Notes: generated from the letters alone by a model not told the origin. DNA of 64,000 nt from CADEEV01 sp032127875 (GCA_032127875.1 JAQBHI010000194.1:62001-126000), one strand, 5' to 3'. Numbered from the stretch's first letter, positions 48,231-58,687 are shown. Translations and numbers: made by a program.

Positions 48231-49183
48231 GAATTCACCTCGGCCGTGCCCGGCTGCTCCGCACGAATCCGGGCAATGAAGATGTCTTCGAGGCTGGGCG
48301 ACATGGCGCGCGCGGACTCGACCGTGATGCCGCCTGCCTCGAGCCGTTCGCGCATCTGCAGCGCCACGGCCTCGGCGTGCGGCGCCGCCGCTGCGGTGAG
48401 CGTCAGGTGCAGTCGCTCGCCGAAGGACTGGGCATCGGCCACCTCCGGCTGGGCCTGGACGAGCTCCAGCGCCTTGCGGCGCGGCGCGGCGAGCAGCTCC
48501 ACGATCGCGCCGCCCGACGAGGAGCGCAGCTGATCCGGCGTGCTGACGCTGAGGATGCGGGCGTGGTCCATCAGCGCGATGCGCTGGCAACGCTCCGCCT
48601 CGTCGAGGTAGGGCGTCGTCAGCAGCAGCGTCAGGCCTTCGCGGGAAAGCCGCGCGAGGATCCGCCAGAAATCGCGCCTCGAGACCGGGTCGACGCCCGT
48701 CGTCGGCTCGTCGAGGATCAGCAGCTCCGGGGTGTGGATCAGCGTGCAGGCGAGCGCCAGCTTCTGCTTCATGCCACCCGAGAGCCGATCGGCGAGCCGT
48801 TTGCGGAACGGGGCCATGCGCAGCAGCTCGAGCAGCTCGTCGCGGCGCGATCGCCAGCCCCGAACCCCGTGAATCTCCGCGAAAAAGCCGATGTTCTCGT
48901 CGACACTCAGGTCGCCATAGAGCGAGAAGCGCTGCGAGAGATAGCCGATCCGCTGCGACAGCGCGTTGCCCTCCCTCCAGGGATCGAGGCCGCAGGTGCG
49001 TACCTGCCCTTCGCTGGCAGCGAGCAGACCCAGCACCACGCGCAGCGTCGTGGTCTTGCCGGCGCCATCCGGGCCGATCAGGCCGAACATCTCGCCGCGC
49101 TCGACTGCGAAGCTGACGCGGTCCGCCGCGAGCGCGTCGCCGTAGCGGCGCGTCATGGCCTCGAGTTCGACGAGCGGGCTCAT
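48227..49183 (-). CDS. ABC exporter ATPase lacking the H-loop histidine (YbhF N-half-like)
   Basis: A 318-residue ATP-binding subunit. Walker A is GPDGAGKTT (37-45, with an unusual Asp), the signature LSGGMKQK (134-141) is near canonical, and Walker B is LLILDEP. The H-loop position, normally His, is Pro191 (LLLTTPYLDEAE). YbhF of E. coli also lacks His in its first domain. In a heterodimer with the partner ATPase, one nucleotide site would be consensus and the other degenerate. The ATG overlaps the adaptor stop as ATGA. Confidence 0.92.
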   Translation of the reverse strand: MSPLVELEAMTRRYGDALAADRVSFAVERGEMFGLIGPDGAGKTTTLRVVLGLLAASEGQVRTCGLDPWREGNALSQRIGYLSQRFSLYGDLSVDENIGFFAEIHGVRGWRSRRDELLELLRMAPFRKRLADRLSGGMKQKLALACTLIHTPELLILDEPTTGVDPVSRRDFWRILARLSREGLTLLLTTPYLDEAERCQRIALMDHARILSVSTPDQLRSSSGGAIVELLAAPRRKALELVQAQPEVADAQSFGERLHLTLTAAAAPHAEAVALQMRERLEAGGITVESARAMSPSLEDIFIARIRAEQPGTAEVNS

Positions 49184-50151
49184 TGCGCGAGCGCGGTGGC
49201 GAAGAGAGCCTCGGCCGGCATACCGGGCTTGAAGAGACCGTCCGCGTTGTCGAGGTTCACCTTGACCTTGAAGACGAGCTTCACGCGTTCGTCGCGCGTC
49301 TGGACGTTCTTGGGCGTGAACTCAGCCTTCGACGCGATGAACGAGATGCGACCCTTGCGCGACTGGCCGTCGTCGGTTCGCACTTCGGCCGTCTGGCCGA
49401 TGCGAATTCTTCCGAGGTCGGGCTCCGTCACGTAGACAGTCAGCCAGGCCTCGGCCAGGTTGGTCACGACTGCGACGGGCGTACCCGCCTGGAGCAGCTC
49501 GCCCGGTTCGGCCAGGCGTTCGGTCAAGACCCCGGCCAGGGGGCTCACGAGTACCGCGTCCTTCGATTGCTGTTCGAGCTGCGCCTGGCGCGCCGTGAGC
49601 GCAGCCAGATGGGCGCGCGCCGCTTCGATCTCCTCGGGGCGGCTGCCGGCCTGGGCGCGCGCCAGTGCTTGCTTGCTGGCCGCCAGCCGCGCCGCGGCCA
49701 TCTCCTGCCGGGTGCGGGCGTCGTCGCGGGCCTTGCGGGTCCCGGAGCCCTGGTCGAGCAGGGCCTGCATGCGCGCGAAGTCGCGCTGCGCGCCCTCGAG
49801 ATCGGCCGTGGCACTTGCGCTCTGGGCGGAGAGCTCGGCGATGTCTTCCCGGCGCGCCCCGGCCAGTCGCAGCCGCAACTCGGCATCCGCGGCCCGGCGT
49901 TCTGCCCGTGCCTGGGCAAGAACCAGCTCGATGTCGGTGGTGTCGATGCGCAACAGCTCCTGTCCCGCCGCCACCAGCGTGCCCTCCTGTTCCGGGAAGG
50001 AAGCCAGCCGGCCAGGCACCTTGGCGGAGAGCCGGACGTCGGTGGCCTCGACGTGCCCCGCGGCCGTGATCGATGCGGCGTCTTTGCCCTCGTGGCAGGC
50101 GGCGGCAAACACCGCGACGCTGGCGAGTGCAGCCCGGACGTATCGCGTCAT
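49180..50151 (-). CDS. HlyD-family periplasmic adaptor (YbhG-like)
   Basis: A 323-residue membrane fusion protein. The leader ends AAAC (Cys19), which suggests a lipoprotein. The lipoyl halves are at about 40-70 (RLSAKVPGRLASFPEQEGTL) and 205-230 (LVSPLAGVLTERLAEPGELL), flanking a long alpha-hairpin (about 75-200) with RPEEIEAARAHLAAL, as in YbhG. A beta-barrel domain with LTVYVTEPDLGRIRIGQTAEV closes it. It links the ABC exporter with TolC. It starts 1 base after the tetR stop. Confidence 0.9.
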   Translation of the reverse strand: MTRYVRAALASVAVFAAACHEGKDAASITAAGHVEATDVRLSAKVPGRLASFPEQEGTLVAAGQELLRIDTTDIELVLAQARAERRAADAELRLRLAGARREDIAELSAQSASATADLEGAQRDFARMQALLDQGSGTRKARDDARTRQEMAAARLAASKQALARAQAGSRPEEIEAARAHLAALTARQAQLEQQSKDAVLVSPLAGVLTERLAEPGELLQAGTPVAVVTNLAEAWLTVYVTEPDLGRIRIGQTAEVRTDDGQSRKGRISFIASKAEFTPKNVQTRDERVKLVFKVKVNLDNADGLFKPGMPAEALFATALAQ

Positions 50152-50152
50152 G

Positions 50153-50770
50153 TCAGCTCCTTCTGCCCTTCACGGCGACTAGGCTCCGCTCGATCGTTTC
50201 ATCGACGTGCGCCAGCAGCTCTTCCAGGGTCGGAGTGGGCGGCCGGCGCGCGGCTACCGAGAGCACGCGGTCACGGAAGTCCCCGCCGGCGAAGAGCAGC
50301 AGCGCCGGCGAGAGCACGGCCAGATGGAAGAGCAGCGGGCTCGTCGGGCGGAAGCGCCCGGTGCCCTTGCCCTGTTTCAGGGTCGCCGCGACGAAGGCGA
50401 GGATGCGGGCGAAGGCGCGCGCCGTCTGGGCCTCCATGTTGCGGCCGCCCGCGAGAACCTCGCGGAGCATCAACTTCGGCAGGGCCGGCTGGGCATGAAA
50501 GCGTTCAACCAGGCCGCGGTAGAAGACCACGAGCCTGGCTTTCGGATCCTCCGTGTGCAGCGCGTCGATGTGCTCGTGAATCGGCCCCAGGAGCCGCAAC
50601 AGGACGGCCTGATACAAGGCCTGCTTGGCGCCGAAGTGGTAGTAGATCATCGCCTTGTTGGCGCCGGCCTTGCGCGCGATCTCGTCGACCCGGGCGCCGC
50701 TGAAGCCGGTGGCCACGAACACCTCGGTGGCGGCCTTCAGCAACTTCTCGCGGGTCTCGTCAGTGGCCAT
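50153..50770 (-). CDS. TetR-family repressor (CecR-like)
   Basis: A 205-residue regulator. The helix-turn-helix (about 8-55) reads LLKAATEVFVATGFSGARVDEIARKAGANKAMIYYHF, followed by a ligand-binding helical domain with a CecR-like C-terminal part (LVERFHAQPALPKLMLREVLAGG). It is first gene of the exporter operon, matching the cecR-ybhGFSR arrangement of E. coli. Two 16-bp operator-like palindromes lie within 40 bases upstream, on its own promoter, so autorepression is likely. No Shine-Dalgarno sequence precedes the ATG. Inducer is unknown. Confidence 0.92.
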   Translation of the reverse strand: MATDETREKLLKAATEVFVATGFSGARVDEIARKAGANKAMIYYHFGAKQALYQAVLLRLLGPIHEHIDALHTEDPKARLVVFYRGLVERFHAQPALPKLMLREVLAGGRNMEAQTARAFARILAFVAATLKQGKGTGRFRPTSPLLFHLAVLSPALLLFAGGDFRDRVLSVAARRPPTPTLEELLAHVDETIERSLVAVKGRRS

Positions 50771-50775
50771 GAGTT

Positions 50776-50810
50776 AACTAACCAGTTAGTTCAACCGACA
50801 AGTTAGTTGA
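50776..50810. promoter_or_regulatory. Tandem TetR operator
   Basis: Site 1 (50776-50791) is the perfect palindrome AACTAAC-CA-GTTAGTT. Site 2 (50793-50808, extendable to 50791-50810) is AACCGAC-AA-GTTAGTT, the same site with two changes in one arm. The centres are 17 bases apart. Site 2 overlaps the -10 of the tetR promoter, and site 1 lies just downstream near the expected transcription start. Confidence 0.8.
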
Positions 50811-50828
50811 ACAGAAGGCCGCTGTCAA
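50800..50828 (-). promoter_or_regulatory. Promoter of the TetR/exporter operon
   Basis: Minus-strand TTGACA (50828-50823), 17 bases, TAACTT (50805-50800). The -35 is a perfect consensus. Transcription should start near 50793, giving a short leader of about 22 bases. The -10 is inside operator site 2. Confidence 0.75.
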
Positions 50829-50865
50829 GCAGGCCTGGTGAACCAGGCCACCGCCTGCTGCCGGC

Positions 50866-51420
50866 CTAGAGCCGGGGCAGCGTCAGGGCCTGCTGGGCCT
50901 GGTACTTGCCCTTCTTGTCCGCGTAGGAGGTTTCGCACGGCTCGTCGCTCTCGAAGAACAGCACCTGCGCGATGCCCTCGCCCGCGTAGATCTTGGCTGG
51001 CAGCGGCGTCGTGTTCGAGACCTCGAGCGTCACGATGCCCTCCCACTCCGGCTCGAAGGGCGTTACGTTGACGATCACGCCGCAGCGGGCGTAGGTGGAT
51101 TTCCCGACGCAGAGCGTGATCACGTTGCGCGGGATGCGGAAGTACTCGACGGTTCGCGCGAGCGCAAACGAGTTGGGCGGGATGATGCAGATCTCGCCCT
51201 TGAAGTCCACGAACGACTTCGGGTCGAAGTTCTTGGGATCCACGATCGACGAGTTGATGTTGGTGAAGATCTTGAACTCGTCTGCGATGCGAATGTCGTA
51301 GCCGTACGACGACAGGCCGTACGAGATCACGCCCGCGCGAACCTGCTTGTCGGTGAACGGCTCGATCATCTTGTGCTCGAGGGCCATCTTCCGGATCCAC
51401 TTGTCAGGCTTGACCGACAT
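50866..51420 (-). CDS. dcd: dCTP deaminase
   Basis: A 184-residue trimeric enzyme that deaminates dCTP to dUTP, feeding dTMP synthesis. The core motifs are visible: YGLSSYGYDIRI, KSTYARCGVIVNVTPFEPEWEG (Ser/Arg and nearby catalytic Glu region) and the C-terminal KKGKYQAQQ. Length is typical. GGGAGG sits 4 bases upstream of the ATG. It lies 82 bases downstream of the DUF4388/J-domain gene on the same strand, so it may be the end of the sucCD-ndk unit. Confidence 0.94.
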   Translation of the reverse strand: MSVKPDKWIRKMALEHKMIEPFTDKQVRAGVISYGLSSYGYDIRIADEFKIFTNINSSIVDPKNFDPKSFVDFKGEICIIPPNSFALARTVEYFRIPRNVITLCVGKSTYARCGVIVNVTPFEPEWEGIVTLEVSNTTPLPAKIYAGEGIAQVLFFESDEPCETSYADKKGKYQAQQALTLPRL

Positions 51421-51502
51421 TCCGCCTCCCGTTCGCGGCCCAGGCGGGCGCGCAAAGCGGCCGTAAGGATTTCACGAGACGGCGCCGGCAGGCAAGGCAG
51501 CC

Positions 51503-52984
51503 CTAGCTGCCGAGCAGCCGCCTCAGCACGCCGCCGGTCTCGGGGCCCTGGGCGGGCTCGAGCGCGAGCAATTCGGCCAGCGCCTCCTTGTAGCGCGGCC
51601 TCAGGGCCAGCGCCTTGCGGAACGAGGCCGCCGCCAGCGCGTTCGCGCCACCCGCCCTGTAGATCGTGCCGAGCAGGAAGTGGGCCTCGGCGTTGCCGGG
51701 ATCCTCGTCGATCGCGGCCTTCAGCTCCGCTTCGGCGGCCCGCCGGCCCTCGCCACTCTTCAGCCTCGCCTCGGCGCGCAGCACCCGTGCCCGGCGACGC
51801 AGGCGACCCGACGCGCCTCGCAGCGCCTCGTCCACGAGAGAGAAGCCTTCGTGCTGGCGACCGGCGCCCAGTGCTTCGGCGGCCCGGTCCAGCATCTCCT
51901 CGATCTGCTTCGGGTCGGCGACGACCTCCGGTTCGGTCGCCTCCGGCGCCTCGGGAACGGGAGGCGCGGGCGCCTGGGAGCGCTGGTCGTACTGGGCACG
52001 GGCGAGCGGGTCGGCAAGAACCCGGTGCGCCTCGCTCAGGCGCGAGAAGAGGGCTTCGAGAGTCACCTTGAGGTCGCTGAGCCCCGGTTGGCGATGCACG
52101 TCGGGGTGATAGAGCCTGACCAAGCGCGAGTACGCCGCGAGGATTTCGGCGTCCGGCGCGTCCCGGGCGACGCCCAGGACCTCGTAGTGGTCGTGCATGG
52201 CGAAGCTCGCGTGGGTCTCGAGGATGTGCTTGCGCAGGGAGGCCGCAGCGGGCTTCTTGCCGGTCGTGCTGGCAGGAAGGGGGAGGACCATCCCGATGTA
52301 GAGCAGGCCGAACAGGCTGCGCTGGGCCTCGTCCTGGCCCACGGGCGCGAGGCTCAGGATCTCGCGCGACGTGAGGTTGCCGTCGACGCGCGAGAGGATG
52401 AACCCGTCGACAGGCGTGAGGGCGACGCTCTGGAGGCGCAGCAGCGGGTCGTTGGTGAGGGTCAGGATGCGGTCCAGGTCGCCCAGCTGGAAGCGGATGA
52501 TGTCCGGATCCGGGACGCTCCAAACCGCGTCCAGGATGACCTCGGCGGTCGACAGCCGCAGCGGTTTGTCGTAGCCCCGGAAGCCCTCCGGCTCCTGCTC
52601 GTCGAAGGCGTAGCGCCCGTCTCGCCACGAGAAGATCGTGAGCAGCACCTCGCGCACCTGCAGCGCCAGGGCGTCCTCCAGGCCGTCGGCATCGAGCAAT
52701 CCCAGGTCCAGGAGGATCTGCCCGAGGCGGCGGCCGGTGACCGCGACCATCTCGCCGGCGCGTTCGCGATCCCACTGCGGCAGCAGGCCATGGCGGACCA
52801 GCGTTTCGCCGAGGTGGCACTCCTGGATGTTGGTGTCGCCGTAGACGATGTTGCCGTGGATGAAGCAGATGCTGCTGCGCTCCGCGCCTCGCGTAACGTG
52901 CAGCAGGCCGGTGCGCCGCTCCACGTAGAGGGCCCGCAGCACCGCGGGGAGAACGCCCTGGGCGATCTCGCCTGCAGCGTCCAA
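51503..52984 (-). CDS. DUF4388 (PATAN)-J-domain-TPR protein
   Basis: A 493-residue cytoplasmic protein. Residues about 5-235 match DUF4388/PATAN-type modules (GEIAQGVLPAVLRALYVERRTGLLHV, LGQILLDLGLLDADGLEDAL). Residues 264-333 form a J domain with HPD at 293-295 (YEVLGVARDAPDAEI, LYHPDVH), which should stimulate a DnaK partner. The C-terminal 100 residues contain TPR-like helices (AHFLLGTIYRAGGANALAAASFRKAL). The TTG at 52984, 5 bases after the ndk stop, is the only start close to the domain boundary; the longer frame runs inside ndk. PATAN proteins often act in two-component or gliding systems, but none is adjacent. Confidence 0.8.
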   Translation of the reverse strand: MDAAGEIAQGVLPAVLRALYVERRTGLLHVTRGAERSSICFIHGNIVYGDTNIQECHLGETLVRHGLLPQWDRERAGEMVAVTGRRLGQILLDLGLLDADGLEDALALQVREVLLTIFSWRDGRYAFDEQEPEGFRGYDKPLRLSTAEVILDAVWSVPDPDIIRFQLGDLDRILTLTNDPLLRLQSVALTPVDGFILSRVDGNLTSREILSLAPVGQDEAQRSLFGLLYIGMVLPLPASTTGKKPAAASLRKHILETHASFAMHDHYEVLGVARDAPDAEILAAYSRLVRLYHPDVHRQPGLSDLKVTLEALFSRLSEAHRVLADPLARAQYDQRSQAPAPPVPEAPEATEPEVVADPKQIEEMLDRAAEALGAGRQHEGFSLVDEALRGASGRLRRRARVLRAEARLKSGEGRRAAEAELKAAIDEDPGNAEAHFLLGTIYRAGGANALAAASFRKALALRPRYKEALAELLALEPAQGPETGGVLRRLLGS

Positions 52985-52989
52985 GGTTG

Positions 52990-53406
52990 CTAGCCGATCT
53001 CGATCCCTGGGAAGAAGTAGCCGATCTCGAAGGCCGCTGTCTCGGGCGCATCGGATCCGTGAATCGCGTTCGCTTCGATCGAGGCCGCAAAGTCCTTGCG
53101 GATCGTGCCGGTGGCGGCCTTCGCGGGGTCCGTCGCGCCCATGATCTCGCGCAGGTGCAGGATCGCGTTGTCGCGCTCGAGGACCAGGCTCACGCACGGG
53201 CCCGAGGACATGAAATCGCACAGACTGGCGAAGAACGGACGCGCCGCGTGGACGTGGTAGAAGCCCTCGGCCTCGCGCCGCGTCAGCTGGCGCATGCGCA
53301 GCCCGACGAGCTCGAAGCCCGCCTTCTCTATCCGGTCCAGGATCGCGCCCGTGGCCCTGGCCTTCACCGCGTCCGGCTTGATTATCGAAAACGTACGCTG
53401 CTTCAA
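52990..53406 (-). CDS. ndk: Nucleoside diphosphate kinase
   Basis: A 138-residue enzyme that equalises nucleoside triphosphate pools by ping-pong phosphotransfer. The active-site His116 is in NAIHGSDA; TFSIIKPDAVK and FYHVHAARPFF are conserved. The start is a TTG preceded by AGGGAGA about 7 bases upstream; no ATG or GTG is available. It begins 12 bases after sucD, a common neighbour, since succinyl-CoA synthetase and Ndk work together in balancing GTP and ATP. Confidence 0.95.
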   Translation of the reverse strand: MKQRTFSIIKPDAVKARATGAILDRIEKAGFELVGLRMRQLTRREAEGFYHVHAARPFFASLCDFMSSGPCVSLVLERDNAILHLREIMGATDPAKAATGTIRKDFAASIEANAIHGSDAPETAAFEIGYFFPGIEIG

Positions 53407-53418
53407 ATGCTCGTCTCC

Positions 53419-55469
<2,051 letters not shown>

Positions 55470-55494
55470 GCCACCTCGTCTCCTTCGACCGAAA

Positions 55495-55510
55495 GGCCGG
55501 GGGCCCGGCC
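55495..55510 (-). promoter_or_regulatory. Leader hairpin upstream of sucC
   Basis: A perfect 7-bp inverted repeat, GGCCGGG-CC-CCCGGCC, lies between the sucC promoter and its start codon, followed by TTTC on the minus strand. In RNA, a 2-base loop would open to four or six. It might slow transcription or shield the leader, but the T-run is short, so a role is speculative. Confidence 0.35.
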
Positions 55511-55527
55511 CGCAACGAAAGAGGCTG

Positions 55528-55556
55528 ATGATAGTGACCGCCCACAGAGCAGTCAA
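55528..55556 (-). promoter_or_regulatory. Promoter of sucC-sucD-ndk
   Basis: Minus-strand TTGACT (55556-55551), 17 bases, TATCAT (55533-55528). Transcription would begin near 55521, giving a leader of about 50 bases that includes a hairpin and the ribosome-binding GAGG. Confidence 0.7.
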
Positions 55557-55652
55557 ACACACGGTAGATGGATCGAGGGGGGTACGCAGCCATGCACTCC
55601 CCCGCGCGCGAAGCGCTCCGCCATGAGCCGCTTGCGCCGGATCGAACCGCGG

Positions 55653-56321
55653 CTACCTCGCCGGGCCGAAGAGTGAGGCGAGGACGTCGGCCCCTTCTTC
55701 GTCCACGATCGCCAGCACCTCGTCGCCCGCGGCGAAGGCCAGCGGCCCGCGCGGGATCACGATCTCACCGGCACGAATGATCGCCGCAATCACGCTGTTC
55801 TTGGGCAGCGGCAGGTCGCGCAACGGCACGCCCACGGCCCGCGCCCCGGGCGGAATCTTCTCGCTCACCAGCGAGAAGCGGCCCCGGCGCAGCTTCAGCA
55901 GCGTCATCATGTCGCCCAGCGACATCTCCTGCTCGATCAACTTGGCGAGGATGTCGGACTGGTTGAGCGCGACGTCGACGTGGAACTTGGCGTCGAACAG
56001 CCAGGCGCTTCGCGGGTTGTTGATGCAGGCGATGGTGCGCGGCACCTTGTAGCGCTCGCGGGCGATGAAGCACAGCGACAGGTTCTCGGCGTCCTCGCCG
56101 GTGCAGGCCGCGAGCACGTTGGCCCGCTCGATGCCGACTCCGTGCAACACGCGCGGGTCGGTCGCGTTGCCCTCGTAGATGGTCTCGGTGGGCAGCTCGC
56201 GGTGCAGGTGCGCCAGCACCTCGCGCCGGTGCTCGATCACCTGCACCTCGTGCTGCTGATCGATCAGGTAGCGCGTCAGCTGCGCGCCAGTGCGCCCGCC
56301 GCCGGCGACCACGACGAACAC
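55653..56321 (-). CDS. TrkA-family K+ channel/transporter regulator (N and C domains)
   Basis: A 222-residue cytoplasmic ring-forming protein. The RCK_N domain (1-120) starts with FVVVAGGGRTGAQLTRYLI and has DAENLSLCFIARE. The RCK_C domain (about 135-220) includes VGVPLRDLPLPKNSVIAAI and AFAAGDEVLAIVDEEGAD. It would sense nucleotides or NAD(H) and gate the neighbouring APC-type transporter. The GTG start overlaps the stop of the second TrkA gene by 1 base (TAGTG). The pair plus permease resembles mycobacterial ceoB-ceoC. Confidence 0.9.
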   Translation of the reverse strand: MFVVVAGGGRTGAQLTRYLIDQQHEVQVIEHRREVLAHLHRELPTETIYEGNATDPRVLHGVGIERANVLAACTGEDAENLSLCFIARERYKVPRTIACINNPRSAWLFDAKFHVDVALNQSDILAKLIEQEMSLGDMMTLLKLRRGRFSLVSEKIPPGARAVGVPLRDLPLPKNSVIAAIIRAGEIVIPRGPLAFAAGDEVLAIVDEEGADVLASLFGPAR

Positions 56322-56740
56322 TAGCGTCCTCCCGCGGGGCGCGGCCGCTCGAGCAGCTCCTCGATGCGCGAGGCGCCCCAGGCCGTGGAGCTCACCACGT
56401 CCAGGCCGAAACTCTCGAACAGCGGCTGCCAGCGCGGGTCGTAGTTGCGCACCACCACGTTCGGAACGCCGTAGACCGTGCGCGCCACGTGGCCGACCAC
56501 CGCGTTCACCGGGTCCGAGTTCGTGACCGCGGCCAGGCCGCTCGCCTGCTCGATGCCGGCATTCTGGAGCACCTGCTCCGAGAGCACCTCCGCCTCGATG
56601 GTCCGGCCCCGGTAGTCGGGCGGCAGGTGCCGAAACGACGCCCCGACGTGGTCGATGATCGTGACCTGGTGGCCCTTGCCCTGCAGGCCCGAGGCCAGCT
56701 CGGAACCCACGCGCCCGCAGCCGACGATGACGATGAACAC
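56321..56740 (-). CDS. TrkA N-domain protein
   Basis: A 139-residue protein containing only the RCK_N Rossmann domain (IVIVGCGRVGSELASGLQGKGHQVTIID, then LAAVTNSDPVNAVVGHVARTVYGVPNVVVRNYDP). It lacks the ligand-binding RCK_C domain of its neighbour, so the two may assemble as a mixed ring. The GTG start overlaps the permease stop by 1 base. The upstream extension to 57400 is inside the permease gene and is rejected. Confidence 0.88.
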   Translation of the reverse strand: MFIVIVGCGRVGSELASGLQGKGHQVTIIDHVGASFRHLPPDYRGRTIEAEVLSEQVLQNAGIEQASGLAAVTNSDPVNAVVGHVARTVYGVPNVVVRNYDPRWQPLFESFGLDVVSSTAWGASRIEELLERPRPAGGR

Positions 56741-58641
56741 TACTCCTCCTCGGGCCCTTCCACTTCCAGATGATAGGGCACGTTGGTGATGACGATGCCG
56801 GGCCGGAACAGCAGGGCCAGGCGCAGCACGACCGCCGTCTGCGCGTGCAGCAGGTGATGCCAGGCCCGGCGCGGCACGAACTGCGGCACCACGATCGTGA
56901 TCGTCTCGTTCGGCTGACGATGGTCGGCGACTTTGCGGATGTAGTCGAGCGTCGGCTCGAGCAGCATTCGGTAGGGCGAGTCCAGGATCACGAGCCGTAC
57001 CCCGTTGCCCCACAGGCCCCACTTCCGGCGCAGCCTCTCCGCCGACTCCGCGTCGATCGAGACGTGCACTGCCGTGATGTCGTCCGAAAGGGCGCGCGCA
57101 TAGCGCAGCGCCGCGACCGTGCCGCGATGCACGCTGCTCAGCGGCAGGATCACGCGATGGCGCTGGATGCGAGCCGGGGCGCCGTAGGCGTCGAGCGACA
57201 ACGCCGCGGCGAGTTCGAGGTAGTGGCGACGGATCGCGAAGAACAGCGCGACCAGTGCGGGGATCAGGATCACCACGAACCAGGCGCCTTCGCTGAACTT
57301 GGTGACCGCGAAGACCATCATCACGGCCCCGGTGAGAACGGCGCCCACGCCATTGAACAGCGCCTTGGCGGTCGAGCCCCGGTCCTTGCGCGCGCGCCAC
57401 CAGCGCCGGGTCATACCCGCCTGGGAGAGCGTGAAGGACAAGAACACGCCGATCGCATACAGCGGGATGAGCGCGGTGACGCTGGCGTCGAAGATCGCGA
57501 TCAGCAGCGACGCCAGCACCGCGAGCGCTGCGATGCCGCGTGAAAAGACCAGGCGGCTGCCCCGGTAGCTGAGCTGGCGGGGCAGATAGCCGTCGGCAGC
57601 CTGCAGTGCGCCCAGCCGCGGGAAGCCGTTGAAGGCCGTGTTGGCCGCCATCACCAGGATCAAGGTGGTGGCGCCGATGGTCGCGAGGTAGAGAGCACCT
57701 CGCCCACCGAACACCGTGCGCGCGAGTTGCGAAATGACCGTCTCGCGCTCCGACGGAATGGCTCCCACATGGACGGCGAGGTAGGAGATCGAGACGAACA
57801 GCGTCGCCAGGATTCCGGACATGAGGAGCAGCGTCGTCGCGGCATTCCGGCTGCGCGGTTCCTTGAAGGCGGTGACGCCGTTCGAGATGGCCTCGACACC
57901 GGTGAGCGCGGTGGTGCCGTTCGAGAAAGCGTGGAGCAACAGGAACAGCGTCAGGGCGTGGGTCGCAGGTTCGAGGTGCGGCGGATCCGGGACCGCTCCG
58001 AGCGCACCCGTGAAGTGCTGGACCAGCCCGAGCCCGACGGTGAGCGCCATCATGCCGATGAAGAAATAGCTCGGTACGGCGAACACCGCGCCCGATTCGC
58101 GCACGCCGCGTAGATTGATGATTCCGATCAGGAACACGAAACAGACGGCGAGCGCCACGCGATGCCCGAGCAGGAATGGAAAGGCGGAGGCGATCTGGGC
58201 AACCCCTGACGACACGGACACTGCCACGGTCAGGATGTAGTCGGTGAGCAAGGCGGCCCCGGCGATCTGGGCTGGCAACTCGCCCAGGTTGTCGCGCGCG
58301 ACGACATAGGCGCCGCCGCCGCCGGGATAGGCGTGGATCGTCTGCTGGTAGGAGAGCGTGACGATCGCCAGCAGCGCGACGATCGCGAGCGAAATCGGCA
58401 AGGCGAGGGCGAACGCGGCTGCGCCGGCCGCCGCCAGGACGATCAGGATCTCCTGGGTGGCATAGGCCGTCGAGGAAAGCGCATCGGACGCGAAGACCGC
58501 GAGCCCGACCGTCTTGCCGATGGCTTCATCGGCGGCATCCGCGGTGGCGAGCGGCCGGCCGAAGAACCGGTGTCGCCAGCTCGCCTCAGGAGGCGGCGGC
58601 TCGGCCGGGGCGTGCGGGGCGGGTTTGGGCTGGGTAGACAA
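56740..58641 (-). CDS. APC-superfamily permease, KimA-like potassium importer
   Basis: A 633-residue membrane protein: a Pro-rich N-terminus, about 12 helices (about 40-480) and a cytoplasmic C-terminal domain of about 150 residues. Key blocks are GLAVFASDALSSTAYATQEIL, YQQTIHAYPGGGGAYVVARDNLGELPAQ and ISNGVTAFKEPRSRNAATTL, as in the KimA/YdaO group, which imports K+ with protons. The two TrkA-type genes that follow support K+ transport. The start is a TTG at 58641; no Shine-Dalgarno sequence is clear. Amino-acid transport remains possible. Confidence 0.85.
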   Translation of the reverse strand: MSTQPKPAPHAPAEPPPPEASWRHRFFGRPLATADAADEAIGKTVGLAVFASDALSSTAYATQEILIVLAAAGAAAFALALPISLAIVALLAIVTLSYQQTIHAYPGGGGAYVVARDNLGELPAQIAGAALLTDYILTVAVSVSSGVAQIASAFPFLLGHRVALAVCFVFLIGIINLRGVRESGAVFAVPSYFFIGMMALTVGLGLVQHFTGALGAVPDPPHLEPATHALTLFLLLHAFSNGTTALTGVEAISNGVTAFKEPRSRNAATTLLLMSGILATLFVSISYLAVHVGAIPSERETVISQLARTVFGGRGALYLATIGATTLILVMAANTAFNGFPRLGALQAADGYLPRQLSYRGSRLVFSRGIAALAVLASLLIAIFDASVTALIPLYAIGVFLSFTLSQAGMTRRWWRARKDRGSTAKALFNGVGAVLTGAVMMVFAVTKFSEGAWFVVILIPALVALFFAIRRHYLELAAALSLDAYGAPARIQRHRVILPLSSVHRGTVAALRYARALSDDITAVHVSIDAESAERLRRKWGLWGNGVRLVILDSPYRMLLEPTLDYIRKVADHRQPNETITIVVPQFVPRRAWHHLLHAQTAVVLRLALLFRPGIVITNVPYHLEVEGPEEE

Positions 58642-58678
58642 TCGCTTGCGAAGGTCGCGGCGCCTTCGATCGGCGGAG

Positions 58679-58687
58679 AGAGTAGCA
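58679..58687 (-). promoter_or_regulatory. Extended -10 upstream of the KimA-like operon
   Basis: TGCTACTCT on the minus strand matches TGnTAnnnT, about 37 bases before the TTG start at 58641. The divergent HEAT-protein gene has TATCAT at 58703-58708 on the plus strand, also without a good -35. Confidence 0.35.
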
